This document shows, in pieces, positions 19,220-30,560 of a stretch of DNA of 64,000 nt. Under the pieces are notes generated by a model. That model was not told where the DNA came from. It did not search any database and saw only the letters and a program-made list of their open reading frames with translations. The first letter of the stretch is position 1. The number at the start of each line of letters is the position of its first letter. A program made the position numbers and the translations under genes. The DNA lies in NCBI RefSeq assembly GCF_963678635.1, contig NC_087064.1, positions 42,662,411 through 42,726,410 on the forward strand, read 5' to 3'. The DNA comes from Symsagittifera roscoffensis. Its lineage: Eukaryota; Xenacoelomorpha; Acoela; Convolutidae.

Positions 19220-20110
19220 CTCAGACTCATGTCCAGACTTTCAAGAGAATTTTTTGGCTTGTCCAGACTTTCCAAACCAGACTTTGGCATGTTTTGACTT
19301 TCGCGACTAAAATTTGGCATTTCCAGACTTTCGCGACAAAAACTAGACATTTCTGGAATTTCGCGACCAAGATGATCCATCCAGACTTTCGCGACCGAGA
19401 TTCGCCAATTCCAGTTTTTTTTTGCGACCGAAAAATAAGCGAAATTTTTACGACCAAGGCGGATTCGGCGCGACCAAACTCTGCCTTTTTCAGACTTTCC
19501 AGACCGAGATGGAGACAGGGCTACTTTCACGACCAAGGTGGATTCGGCGCGACTCAGGAAATGGCGCGACTCAAAAAACAACGACGCGAACGGCCTGGCC
19601 AGCCTGACCAGAAACTGTAATTAAGACTTTGGCGACCGAGATGTAGACCAAGCGAACTTCCAAAGCGAGGTGGAGACGGCACGACCATGAATCAGTTCTT
19701 CGCGACCGTGGTGGAAGCCGCGGGGGTTTCTCGATCAGAGTGGCGTTGCCGCGACTTTCTAGACCAAGGCGCAACTTTTCAGATGAAAAAGGAGACATCG
19801 CGCTTTTCCAGACCAAGATCAAGACGGTGCCCAGGATACAAGTCTTCGCAATTGTCGTGGATGCAGCGCGACTGTAGCAACCAGAAAGGAAACGGCACAG
19901 GCCAAAGCGAATACGGCGCGGCTTTCAAAGCCCAGGGGTAGAGACGGCGCGACCAAGAAACAATTCCTCGCGAAAGAGATGGATACGGTGCGACTTTCGC
20001 GACCAGAGTGGAGACGGCGCGACTTTCCAGACCACGGCGGAGACGGCGTGAGTTACCAGACCAGGATGGATGGAGACGGTGCGATTTTTCAGACCACGGC
20101 GTAGACCAAG
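19220..20110. repeat. GC-rich minisatellite with GCGCGACTTTCCAGACCA motif
   Basis: Imperfect short repeats. The left part (to about 19450) is dominated by CCAGACTTTCGCGACCAA, the right part by GGTGGAGACGGCGCGACTTT. The region is much richer in GC and CpG than its surroundings. Overlapping open frames on both strands follow from few A/T-rich stop codons and are not genes. Confidence 0.85.
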
Positions 20111-21466
20111 AAATATTTATTGCTGACTTTACGACTTTTGCTTGAAAGGCTGACTGAAATGTTTTTCTTTTGGTTTTACTTTCAAAAATTAGTACACTGA
20201 AAAAATATCATTTCACTCTTCCATTTTCTAAAGTTCTACAACTGTTTTTAATCTACAACTTTTGCCTTGATACTAAGAAAACAGCTGATAAACGTTTTTT
20301 TTGTACAAGAATAGCGTGAAACACAATATCCATTGAATTTTTGTTTCACGTTTTTTAAAAATTTTATTTAATCTTTCAGAAGGAAAGTTTTGGGCTTACA
20401 ACACGCAAGAATGAAGAAGCTAGTTAAAAGGTGAAACATTACAATTATTTTTTCGTAATAAAAAACTTCGTCGATTTGAGCTATTTTCAAACACTTTTTC
20501 GAAAAAAAATCATTTGTTTTTTCCACGTTTTTTATTGTACTTCAAAATTTTACATTCCCAAACAAAGTCTTTTTAATGATCTTTTTCATAACAGTTAATT
20601 TGTGTGGGTTCTTCAAATCAACAAATTTTTGTTTGTTGATTTACTGCAGAAACAAATAAATTTAGTAATTTTCAATTTTCTGGCTCATCCTTAAAAATAT
20701 CTATGTTTTTCATTCGACTCTGTAAAAATGGTTCTTTATTTTGTCAAACTAGCTTATGAATAAGCTTTTTTCAAACAAAAATATAGATGAAACACCCAAC
20801 AAGAATTGATTTTTTAGAAAGCATGATCTAAAAAACAGAAAAAAAGATTATTTTTTTGTGTTCTTTTCTAATTATTTTTTTTTCAGGGACGCAAACGATG
20901 GTTTCCAATGCTGAAGTTTTATCTGGTAGAGCTATTTTGAAAATGAAGCATGTCTGTTAGTTTTTCGAAAATGAACGATGTCGTGTTGAGCTATCTTTTA
21001 TCGATTTGTTCATTAGAAAAATCAATTCCGTTGTTCTCTACAATCTTTTATCGTACATTTAATTTTATATACCAAAAGTCTACTAGCGATAATTTTTTCG
21101 TTTTCGAATGGAGTGGGTTCTCTGAATCGACATTTGTTCTTTTTTTATTTACTGCAAAAACATGTATAATAAGCTTTTTCAGTATTTCAACTCATTGTTA
21201 AAAGAATTTATACGTTGTATTCATATCTTTGAAAAGTTTTCCAAGTTAAAAAAAATAGTAGAATAGAACTTTTATTGAAATTTTAGCATAAAACATCTGA
21301 AAACCAGAAAAAAAGTAGTTTTTGTCTTATTTATTTATTTTTTCAAGGTTACAAACGATGGTTTCCGATGAGCAAAAAACTTAGCTGCGAGGATGGCTTA
21401 GCTATTTCAGATTTAAAACAATACCGTTTGATTTTGTTTCTTGAAGAAAAAACGTTGTCAAACTGA
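20111..21466. other. AT-rich DNA with an internal direct repeat
   Basis: A block ending ACAAACGATGGTTTCC, preceded by a long T-rich run and AGAAAAAAAG, occurs near 20820-20910 and again near 21300-21372, a period of about 460 bases. No gene is supported. Confidence 0.5.
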
Positions 21467-22154
21467 GTTTGAAGAAAGATTGAAGTTTTTTTTCAACAAA
21501 AAAAAATCGTTTTTCGTTTCTTTTTTTGTTTTCTTTATTAATTCATTCGGAGGCCCTGTTAATGAGATTTTCAGAAAATTATAATTTCAACAGTTTTGTT
21601 CCAGTAAAATCGAAAACGGGGCGAGTAGAGCCGTTTTCAACATTATCACGATTTTTAGCAATTTTACCTTTTTCTACCTACTTTTAAATTTTTCGATCAC
21701 CAAACTTCGAATTACGGAGAAAAATTTTTAATTCTTGAGCTTTTGAATGATAAACGTTATTTTTGGGCTACTAAGTGGAAACAAAAGTTCTTTTATTCAG
21801 CCGCTCAGAAAAGTTTTTAAGAAAAATTGAGATATGGCCAAACAGATTCTCCAAATTGTGTAGAATTTAAAATGATTGTTTTTCATAATTAGTCGGGGCT
21901 GATGAAAATAATTAGTTATACCTGTAGTATACGACCGTTTTTCTTCAATTAAATTGTTCAAGAAATTGGAGAAGTGGTGGAATACGATGAGAATTGGTAG
22001 TGAGAGGTGGGGAAGATGGAATCCTATCTCATGAATAATTCTAGCATCAATTTAACTGAACTCGGTGTCATAAAAATTCTTTGTGAGCTAAAAGAAACGG
22101 TATTGAGAGAACGGCAAGAAATAAGGAAAGACTGAAACAAAATAATCAGAGAAA

Positions 22155-22469
22155 ATGTCTGCCGACGAAGACCGAAAGTGGAGAAAATTACCAGAAGACC
22201 AGGTTCATTATTTGTACGTCAATGAAGGGCTGAACAAGATCGTAAAACGAAGACAAGAAGTCAAAGTAAGGATAGAAAAATTAACCGACGAAGAAATGAC
22301 AGTGGCGACACAAAGTTTTGACGTCATAAATGGAAAGTTTAAACCTGACCGATACCAAAAAAAAGTAGCTTCGATATACCAAAAATGTGCAGGAAGTATC
22401 CGAAAGTCTAGACCAGCGTGCGAGCCAGTTAAGAACGGCACAGCCAGCGACAACAACAGAAAAACGTAG
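22155..22469 (+). pseudogene. Retroelement ORF fragment, N-terminal part
   Basis: ATG 22155 opens a 104-residue frame rich in charged residues (MSADEDRKWRKLPEDQ..., QEVKVRIEKLTDEEM), likely helical. Just downstream, in shifted frames, lies an SGNH-hydrolase-like domain. The combination resembles ORF1 proteins of some non-LTR retrotransposons that carry an esterase domain; the assignment is inference. It lies in the 1.65 kb segment absent from duplication copy B. Confidence 0.4.
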
Positions 22470-22596
22470 ATAAGCGATCAGGAGACACGACTTACCTGAT
22501 GAGGTTTTCTTCGCCTCAATCAAATAAGAAAAAAATTAAAGTAAGGGCCGACCCCTGTTCATTAGATCTCGTGAAAGTGGAATTCGATTACACTAG

Positions 22597-23105
22597 TTGT
22601 TATAAACGACTGTAAAAATATGGGAAAACGAGGAATGTCGCGATTCGTCTGGCAGTAATCGGGGACAGTGTCATGAGTGCTATTTGTGGCGAAAATTTTG
22701 ACGTCTATTCGCTAAATGGGTTCGCCAGTGGACTTGATGGCGTTTTTGCGCCACGTTCAACTTCGTAATCATGATTACATAGCTTTTTGTGTTGGGGGGA
22801 ATGCTCTGGAGGCTCACAAAAAAACTCCCAGAGATGAGCCCGAGCAGTTTTTTAAAACTATTATTCAAGTTCTTTAAATTTGCTTGCAATTTTACAAAAT
22901 TGCTATCATTGGTGTGCTCCTACGTGCAAAAGGCGAGCGGCTTGTTAAACGAGTTCAGCTTTTGAACCGCAAATTGTCGAAGCAACTTGGCAAACAACTC
23001 ATTGGAATTAATAAAATTGGAAAGGCGCATTCGATTGATGGTTCCGATTCGACGTTGAAGGGGGCGCAAAATTTTATATGCAGTGTTGTCAGTAAGTTTT
23101 CATAA
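22597..23105 (+). pseudogene. SGNH-hydrolase-like domain of a retroelement ORF, frame-broken
   Basis: Three consecutive segments in different frames follow SGNH (GDSL-like) block order. Block I is VAIRLAVIGDSVMSAI. The block III equivalent is HDYIAFCVGGNALEAH, with the G-x-N signature. Then comes FYKIAIIGVLLRAKGE and a C-terminal SIDGSDSTLKGAQNFI where block V would supply the catalytic D-x-x-H; here the histidine is absent. Stops at the frame changes (about 22768 and 22875) show it is not functional. Known families: SGNH domains occur in ORF1 of CR1-like LINEs. No reverse transcriptase is seen nearby. Confidence 0.5.
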
Positions 23106-23351
23106 CGTGCCTATAACGAAGTTGACAACATGCAAAAAAAACTTCTAAGCGAATTTTCGCTTTATTAATTGTGATTTTGTTTCATTTTCAAGTGTATTTT
23201 TTCTGTTTTGTATCATCATAATTAAAATTTTACGAGTCCTGTTAAACTTAGTTTTGAATGTCCAATGATGTTTAGAGGGTGTCTTTGTGCATCCACAAGT
23301 CGCGCTTTCGAACTGGCCATTGCGCAAAACGCCCGAACAAATGTTGTCGAC

Positions 23352-23606
23352 TGGTGACGCTTGCAAGACTTCGATATCTTTCGTTTTGAAGTCAAAGAAC
23401 ACCTATGAGCCATGCTCAACTTTGCTAGGCGGACTTGTGTCATTGATATGCAGCAGTCAAAAAACCATAAGACACTTGAAAGTGTTTTTCCTGGTGGTAC
23501 CTGAACAATACAAACTTGCTGCCTACAGTCTGGTGTGATTTTTTTCGGAAACGGCGGGGATCGAACAACAGAACAATGGGACCAGGTTAACACGCTCACC
23601 TCAAAC
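23352..23606 (-). repeat. tRNA-derived SINE, in duplication copy A
   Basis: Read on the minus strand, the head has an A-box-like TGAGCGTGTTAACCTGG and a canonical B box GTTCGATCC about 30 bases on (near 23553). The body follows, ending close to the duplication breakpoint. The open frame 23608-23222 across it is incidental. Confidence 0.55.
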
Positions 23607-25255
23607 ACGTTTAGGGGGAGGATTTCAACTTGGTTCTAAGGGGGAATTTTTAGCCAATCAGAATTGAGCTTGTCATATGCAGCGCTTAGCAAGTTTAGTT
23701 CATTTTGAACGCTGGAGTGGAGGATTTTGACTTAGTTTACTGGGGGGATGTTAACTTGATTCGAACAATGTGCTTCGAAATCCGTTCGTAACCAAGAGGC
23801 GATCAAGCTTGTCTTTCGTGCTAGTTTTGGTTACATGAAAGGAGTTGAAGTAAAAACCGCAATCGGATTTGCTTGAATGTGTAAATGCGTTACCTAAAAC
23901 AGCAGCTAAACCCGATGCGTTACCTAAAACCCAATAAAACTTTTAATCGTGGAATCAATTCATGTTTCATCAATGTAATTTGAGAAAAATGGGATGTATT
24001 ACGCTTCATTTTTTCATAATTTTACCCTCATTATCTAAGGAATCAACAGTTTTTGATTGAAAAATGATATTCATCCTATTGGTATCCCGTACCCAGGGGA
24101 ATTTCTGTGCAAGATCTGAAATTCTTTATTTCTTACTCTAGTTGATTCTCAGATCTGAAATTCTTTATTTCTTACTCTAGTTGATTCTCAGATCTGAAGT
24201 TCTTTATTTCATGTCTTCATAGGAATTTGAAAATTTTAGATCTGAAATTTAGATCTGAAACAGAAAAATTCTGATCTGAAATAGCCTTAATGAAAAGCAA
24301 AGTTTCAGATCTGAAATTATATCTGAGAAAACCTTTGTTCACTTATAGTTTATGCATTTGGAGCAAACTATTGAGTTTTTGTTTTTTGATCTTTCTTCAA
24401 TGGACAATTATGTCAAGATTAACTAGCGGTAAAAAAATCTTCCAAAAAATTCACACACAGCTTTTTTTCGAACTATTTTTCTTGTTCAACTGTGATAAAC
24501 AGTTTTCAAAACTGTTAAAAGTCCTATCATGTTTTTGATAACAATACTTTTTCGATGTTTATCTCATGCTTGGGGAAACAAATTTGACAATCTCCCAAAT
24601 ATAAGCAACACTCAGATAGTGAACAAAACATTAGCAAAACTCAGATAGTGAAAAAGGACAATGACAGCTAAGAACAATCTAGGGAACAGTTATTTAAAAC
24701 AAAAATTAGGCAAAAGCGTATATGAGCGACCTGAGGGTTGAAAAGTGTGAAAAAATAAAAAAAAAACTCTTCATTCCAGCATCAAATACAAAATGTTTTA
24801 TTTCATTTCCAATTTACAGTTTTAATTATTCAATCAATAGCCAAATAAGTTGATTAATAACTTAGAATTGGTACATGGTTATTTGCTTAATTTCAAGATC
24901 AAAGTGAGACTGGCTTCCAAAGCATACATAAGAGCGAGCAATAGTTGAGAATTAAAAACTGAATGAAAATCAGTTCTATACTTGAGCATGAAATGAAAAA
25001 AACCGAGTTTGATCTCTAGTTGACAACTGAGTTCCGCACTTCGGTAACACTTTCTCATGTGTTCAAGGAACAGCAACAAATACTTTTGATCAGAAAAACT
25101 GATTTTTGCGGAGGATAAAAGAGGGACGCGAACCAATTTTAATCGCGATGGAGTTTAGTGCGGAACTCTATGTGCTAATCGGCTTTATGTGACGAGAAGA
25201 TGAAAAATATATTCACATCACTGAACAACACAACTATAAATTGAAGAACAAGACT

Positions 25256-25780
25256 GCTCGTATCATGGCCAAGCCCTGAATATGCCGACTGCCTTTTAAG
25301 GTTTATGGAGCAGCAGTAAGAACATGAAAAAATTGAATTAAATAAAATAGAATGAATTTTTTTTTAATTTGAAATTTTTTATGAAAATCACTCACCATAC
25401 GCCATATAAAGTACAACAAGACTGCTCGTATCAGGGCGAAGCCCTGAATGTTCCGACTGCCTTTTAAGGTTTATAGAGCAGCAGTAAAAACATGAAAAAA
25501 TTAAATTAAATAAATAAAATGAATTTTTTTTAATTTGAAATTTTTTATGAAAATCATCCCCCACACGCCATATAAAGTACAAAAAGAGAGATTTCGTTCC
25601 TTGTAACAAATCAATTATGGCAAATAAGCTTCGTTCAACCAATTTGGAACGATTTATAAGACGGATTAAATCTCCGCTTACGCGTTAATAGTGCGAATTA
25701 TATCGGTGCGAATTATATCGCGCGTTAATTGTCCCAAATTGGTCAAAATGGCCAAAATGGCAATCTTTAAACACTCATAA
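25256..25780 (+). repeat. 540 bp dispersed repeat: one monomer start plus one longer copy (copy A)
   Basis: Two starts of ACAAGACTGCTCGTATCAGG, at about 25248 and 25420. The first copy stops after about 165 bases; the second continues through ATCTCCGCTTACGCGTTAAT into the GCGCGTTAATTGTCCCAAAT part. Each start contains the hairpin CAGGGCGAAGCCCTG or a variant of it. Confidence 0.75.
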
Positions 25781-25885
25781 CGAAAGACTTCTTCTCCTAC
25801 AGTAAAGTTTTATTTGTCAAAAAAAGCCCTGTTAATGTAATGGGTTGAAGAGTTAAAATTATCCACAGTTACTTTATTCCAGATT

Positions 25886-28640
25886 GTTTGAAGAAAGATT
25901 GAAGTTTTTTTCAACAAAAAAATTGTTTTTCTTTCCTTTTTTTTTGTTTTCTTTATTTATTCATTCGGAGGCCCTGTTAATGAGATTTTCAGAAACTTAT
26001 AATTTCAATAATTTTGTTCCAGTAAAATGGAAAACTAGGCGAGTAGAGCCGTTTTCAATATTATCACGATTTTTACCAATTTGTTTACTTTTTCTTACCT
26101 ACTTTTTAATTTTTCGATCAGCAAACGGTGACGCTTGCAAGACTTCGATATCTTTCGTTTTGAAGTCAAAGAACACCTATGAGCCATGCTAAACATTGCT
26201 AGGCGGACTTGCGTCATTGATATGCAGCAGTCAATAAACCATAAGACAATTGAAAGTGTTTTTGCTGGTGGTACCTGAACAATGCAAGTTTGCTGCCTAC
26301 AGTCTGGTGTAATTTTTTTTTCGGAAATGGTGGGGATCGAACAACAGAACAATGGAACCAGGTTAACACCCTCACCTCAAACACGTTTAGGGTGATGATT
26401 TCAACTTGGTTCTAAGTGGGAATTTTTAGCCAATCAGAATTGAGCTTGTCACATGCAGCGCTTAGCAAGTTTATTTCATTTTGAACGCTGGGGTGGAGGA
26501 TTTTAACCTAGTTTATTGGGGGATGTTAACTTGATTCGAACAATCTGCTTCGAAATCCGTGCGTAACCAAGAGGCAATCAAGCTTGTCTTTCGTGCAAAT
26601 TTTGGTTACATGAAAGGAGTTGAAGTAAAACCGCAATCGGTTTTGCTTGAATGTGTAAATGCATTACTTAAAACAGCAGCAAAACCCAATAAAATTATTA
26701 ATAGTGGAATCAATTCATGTTTCATCAATGTATTTTGAAAAAAATGGGATGTATTACAATTCATTTTTTCATAATTTTAACCTCGTTATCTAAGGAATCA
26801 ACAGTTTTTGATTGAAAAATGATATTCATCCTATTGGTATCCCGTACCCAGGAGAATTTCTGTGCAAGATTTGAAATTCTTTATTTCTTACACTAGTTGA
26901 TTCTCAGATCTGAAGTTCTTTATTTCATGTCTTCATAGGAATTTGAAAATTTTAGATCTGAAATTTAGATCTGAAACAGAAAAATTCTGATCTGAAATAG
27001 CCTTAATGAAAAGCAAAGTTTCAGATCTGAAATTATATCTGAGAAAACCTTTGTTCACTTATAGTTTATGCATTTGGAGCAAACTATTGAGTTTTTGTTT
27101 TTTGATCTTTCTTCAATGGACAATTATGTCAAGATTAACTAGCGGTAAAAAAATCTTCCAAAAAATTCACACACAGCTTTTTTTTGAACTATTTTTCTTG
27201 TTCAACTGTGATAAACAGTTTTCAAAACTGTTAAAAGTCCTATCATGTTTTTGATAACAATACTTTTTCGATGTTTATCTCATGCTTGGGGAAACAAATT
27301 TGACAATCTCCCAAATATAAGCAACACTCAGATAGTGAACAAAACATTAGCAAAACTCAGATAGTGAAAAAGGACAATGACAGCTAAGAACAATCTAGGG
27401 AACAGTTATTTAAAACAAAAATTAGGCAAAAGGGTTTATGAGCGACCTGAGGGTTGAAAAGTGTGAAAAAATAAAAAAAACTCTTCATTCCAGCATCAAA
27501 TACAAAGTGTTTTATTTCATTTCCAATTTACAGTTTTAATTATTCAATCAATAGCCAAATAAGTTGATTAATAACTTAGAATTGGTACATGGTTATTTGC
27601 TTAATTTCAAGATCAAAGTGAGACTGGCTTCCAAAGCATACATAAGAGCGAGCAATAGTTTAGAATTAAAAACTGAAAATCAGTTCTATACTTGAGCATG
27701 AAATGAAAAAAACCGAATTTGATCTCTAGTTGACAACTGAGTTCCGCACTTCGGTAAAAGTTTCTCATGTGTTCAAGGAACAGCAACAAATACTTTTCAT
27801 CAGAAAAACTGATTTTTGCGGAGGATAACAGAGGGACGCGAACCAATTTAAATCGCAATGGAGTTTAGTGCGGAACTCTATGTGCTAATCGGCTTTATGT
27901 GACGAGAGTATGAAAAATATATTCACATCACTGAACAACACAACTATAAATTGAAGAACAAGACTGCTCGTATCATGGCCAAGCCCTGAATGTTCCGACT
28001 GCCTATTAAGGTTTATGGAGCAGTAGTAAAAACATGAAAAAATTAAATAAAATAAATTAAAATGAATTTTTTTTAATTTGAATTTTTTTATGAAAATCAT
28101 TCCCCACTTGCCATATGGAGTACAACAAGACTGCTCGCATCATGGCGAAACTCTGAATGTTCCGACTGCCTTTTAAGGTTTCTAGAGCAGCAGTAAAAAC
28201 ATGAAAAAATTAAATAAAATAAAATAAAATGAATTTTTTTAAATTTGAAACTTTTTATGAAAATCATTCCCCACACGCCATATAAAGTACAACAAGCCTG
28301 CTCGTAACAGGGCGAAGCCCTGAATGTTCCGACTGCCTTTTAAGGTTTATAGAGCAGCAGTAAAAACATGAAAAAATTAAATTAAATAAATAAAATGAAT
28401 TTTTTTTAATTTGAAATTTTTTATGAAAATCATCCCCCACACGCCATATAAAGTACAAAAAGAGAAATTTCGTTCCTTGTAACAAATCAATTGTGGTAAA
28501 TAAGCTTCGTTCAACCAATTTGGAACGATTTATTAGACGGATTAAATCTCCGCTTACGCGTTAATAGCTCGAATTATATCGCGCGTTAATTGTCTCAAAT
28601 TGGTCAAAATGACCAAAATGGCAATCTTTAAACCCTCATA
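25886..28640. repeat. Tandem segmental duplication, copy B
   Basis: Direct repeat of copy A without the 1.65 kb retroelement segment: the junction at 26118-26123 passes straight from TTTTTCGATCAGCAAAC to GGTGACGCTTGCAAG. The open frame 27006-27254 translates identically to 24290-24538 of copy A, which shows how recent the duplication is rather than that the frame is a gene. Confidence 0.9.
26123..26372 (-). repeat. tRNA-derived SINE, in duplication copy B
   Basis: Same SINE as at 23352-23606, duplicated with its flanks. B box GTTCGATCC on the minus strand near 26340. Confidence 0.5.
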
Positions 28641-28831
28641 ACTTTACGGAAAATGATCACAGGTGAAATATCTTTTCAAATTTAAGCTCAGGCCAACAAT
28701 ATGTTTTGAGTGATATAAAAAAATTTCGTCAAAAAAGGCTAGTTAGAAAGTCGAAATTTGTCTGAAGAAAAAAAACCCACCCTGAGCACAATTATTCCGT
28801 TACTTTCGTATCGAAAGTCGGAACAATTAGG
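27956..28831 (+). repeat. 540 bp dispersed repeat: two short monomers and one full copy (copy B)
   Basis: Starts at about 27956, 28128 and 28291. The first two are about 165 bases each; the third is full length and ends CGTATCGAAAGTCGGAACAA at about 28827, as does the copy at 56983-57521. GTTCCGAC near the start and GTCGGAAC at the end are inverted. Confidence 0.8.
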
Positions 28832-28837
28832 AAGGTT

Positions 28838-28905
28838 ATATGGCGCAGCGGTAAGACGCCACTCTTTCAAGCAAGGAGAGGGGGTCAACTCCACCGTCAG
28901 ATGAA
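28838..28905 (+). repeat. tRNA-like SINE head
   Basis: TGGCGCAGCGGTAAGACGCC resembles an A box and D arm, and GGGTCAACTCC a B box at the right spacing. An anticodon-like stem CTCTT/AGGAG can form but the acceptor stem does not pair, so this is a tRNA-derived repeat and not a working tRNA gene. Confidence 0.45.
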
Positions 28906-29576
28906 ACATTTCTCATCAGTATTTATTCAATTACTTATTAACTTTTTTTTCTTTTAATTAAGAAAGAAAAGCAGATGCACCAGTGGAAAACTTAAAATCT
29001 ACTGGAAAAGCGCAGTTTGGTCAACGGTATCAAGGAAAATTTGTATAACTTTGATTAACTAAATCAGTGGATATCACCCTTTGGTATCGATCCCAAAAAA
29101 ACAAGTAAATTTTTCGGGATCAATTTGACAAACACAATCAACGAATCAAATCAATATTTGTGATTATAATAGGTTCAGTGATTTCTCAAAGAGTTAAACC
29201 AATATTTGGGGTTGTAGTTGGTTCATTTTATCCCAAAGTGATTTCAAATCATCCGTATTTGGGATGAGATGGATGGGTGAGAGGTTCCTTGGAAAAGTCC
29301 CGTAAGGTGTTTATTGTTCATTTGGCAGGAATTTAGATCGATGAAGTAGTTTACTTCAGTTGACAGGAATTAAGATGAATTGAGTTTGAATTTGGTTGTA
29401 AGTTGGCAGGACTTGAGATCGAAGTTGGGTGTAAGTTGTCTATATTTATTATTTTTTGTGGATTCCACAACTTGTTCCAGATTCCGCAAATGCGGATGCG
29501 GTTTCCCCCAAAATCGCCTAATTTTGGAGCGATTTGAGCGGTACATTGTTTCAGCTATTTGTTTGTATTTGTCGTA
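28906..29576. other. Non-coding DNA, no feature identified
   Basis: No convincing gene. Short frames near 29370-29634 overlap the edge of the following MITE. Confidence 0.5.
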
Positions 29577-30464
29577 CACGGGTGTTACTAAAGTTCAAAA
29601 TCTTATAAGAATCTTATATATCTTGTTAGAGTAAATCTGAATTTTTACCAAATTCTTACATCTTCTAAGAATCAATTCAAACTTTTATAAGTCTTATGAG
29701 TCTTATTAGATTTTAAATTGCTGTTTCGATTTTCAAGTCGTGGCAAAAGTCGCATAAAGAGTCGCGAAAAGTCAAATACACTCTGGCACTGTAGAGCCTC
29801 ATTGAACTGCTATTTTAAACGTTACATTATCTGACTAGTCTGGGAAATTAGGACCGAATGATAATCATAATCATAATAATGATAGCAATAATTGTAAACA
29901 AATAGAGGCAGCTTTGCGAGCAAAAAATCCGACATTTATCCTAATTCCTCTGGTTAAAGTTAATTGTAATTCATGTCGTCGGAAGTTTTTGGGCTGTGGG
30001 GAGAAGTTAGGAATTTATTCGTTGATACTATTATTCAATTAGTATTTTCCTAATCTTATTATATATAGGGCCTCGCTTCAGAGGTTAGTGTGCATTCATG
30101 GTCTCCTTTGTTGCAGCTACCAAGGTAAGGTAGCTCGAAGACAGGCGATTGTTCTTGAAAGCTACTTAAGCCTTCTGATAGCTGCCACTAGAGCTCCGGG
30201 ACCATTATTTAGCTTTTTCATGGTTCGTATAGACGTTTGCGCATCATTAGGAAGTACGCATGACCGAATAAATTTTCCGCTCAAATTCTTGCGTACCAAC
30301 TATTTTCTTATGAAAATCTTACACCTAAATTAAAATTTTCATAAGCATCCAAATTCAAATTCTTATAAGATTCTTATAAGATTCTTACCAGATAAATCTA
30401 TTTACTTACCTTACAAGATATTTATAAGATTCTTATAAGAATTTGCATTTTAATAACACCCGGG
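29577..30464. mobile_element. 888 bp MITE with TA target site and TCTTATAAGA-rich ends
   Basis: The left end CACGGGTGTTACTAAA and the right end, whose reverse complement is CCCGGGTGTTATTAAA, are imperfect terminal inverted repeats. They continue for 50 or more bases through ATCTTATAAGAATCTTATA and ATATCTTGT(T/A)AG. TA lies immediately outside both ends (29575-29576 and 30465-30466). TA target duplication is typical of Tc1/mariner-type elements. No transposase inside, hence a non-autonomous element. Confidence 0.75.
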
Positions 30465-30511
30465 TAGTTTTCATCATTTTCTTTTAAACTCAACACTACT
30501 AAATGAAAGTT

Positions 30512-30560
30512 AAAGGGCAGTCAGAGTATTCAGGGTGTCGCCCTGAAATGACCAATTTTT
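30512..30560 (-). repeat. Remnant of the 540 bp dispersed repeat, inverted
   Basis: GGCAGTCAGAGTATTCAGGG followed by TGTCGCCCTGA is the diverged reverse complement of the repeat start, with its hairpin. Confidence 0.5.

Larger units (their letters stand above)
21467..25785. repeat. Tandem segmental duplication, copy A
   Basis: Matches 25886-28640 in direct orientation. The first 220 bases (TTTGAAGAAAGATTGAAG to about 21695) correspond to 25886-26118. About 1.65 kb (21700-23350) has no partner in copy B. Then 23352-25785 corresponds to 26123-28640. Copy A has an extra 39-base direct repeat around 24110-24190 and two instead of three short monomers of the 540 bp dispersed repeat near its end. 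Confidence 0.9.

Noticed and set aside
19177-19941. Several overlapping frames rich in R, P and G
   Set aside because: GC-rich minisatellite; all six frames are open by composition.
24290-24538. 82-codon frame identical to 27006-27254
   Set aside because: Identity reflects the recent segmental duplication; AT-rich, no motif, no regulatory signals.
28838-28905. Functional tRNA gene
   Set aside because: A and B boxes are recognisable but the acceptor stem does not pair and the anticodon loop is abnormal.
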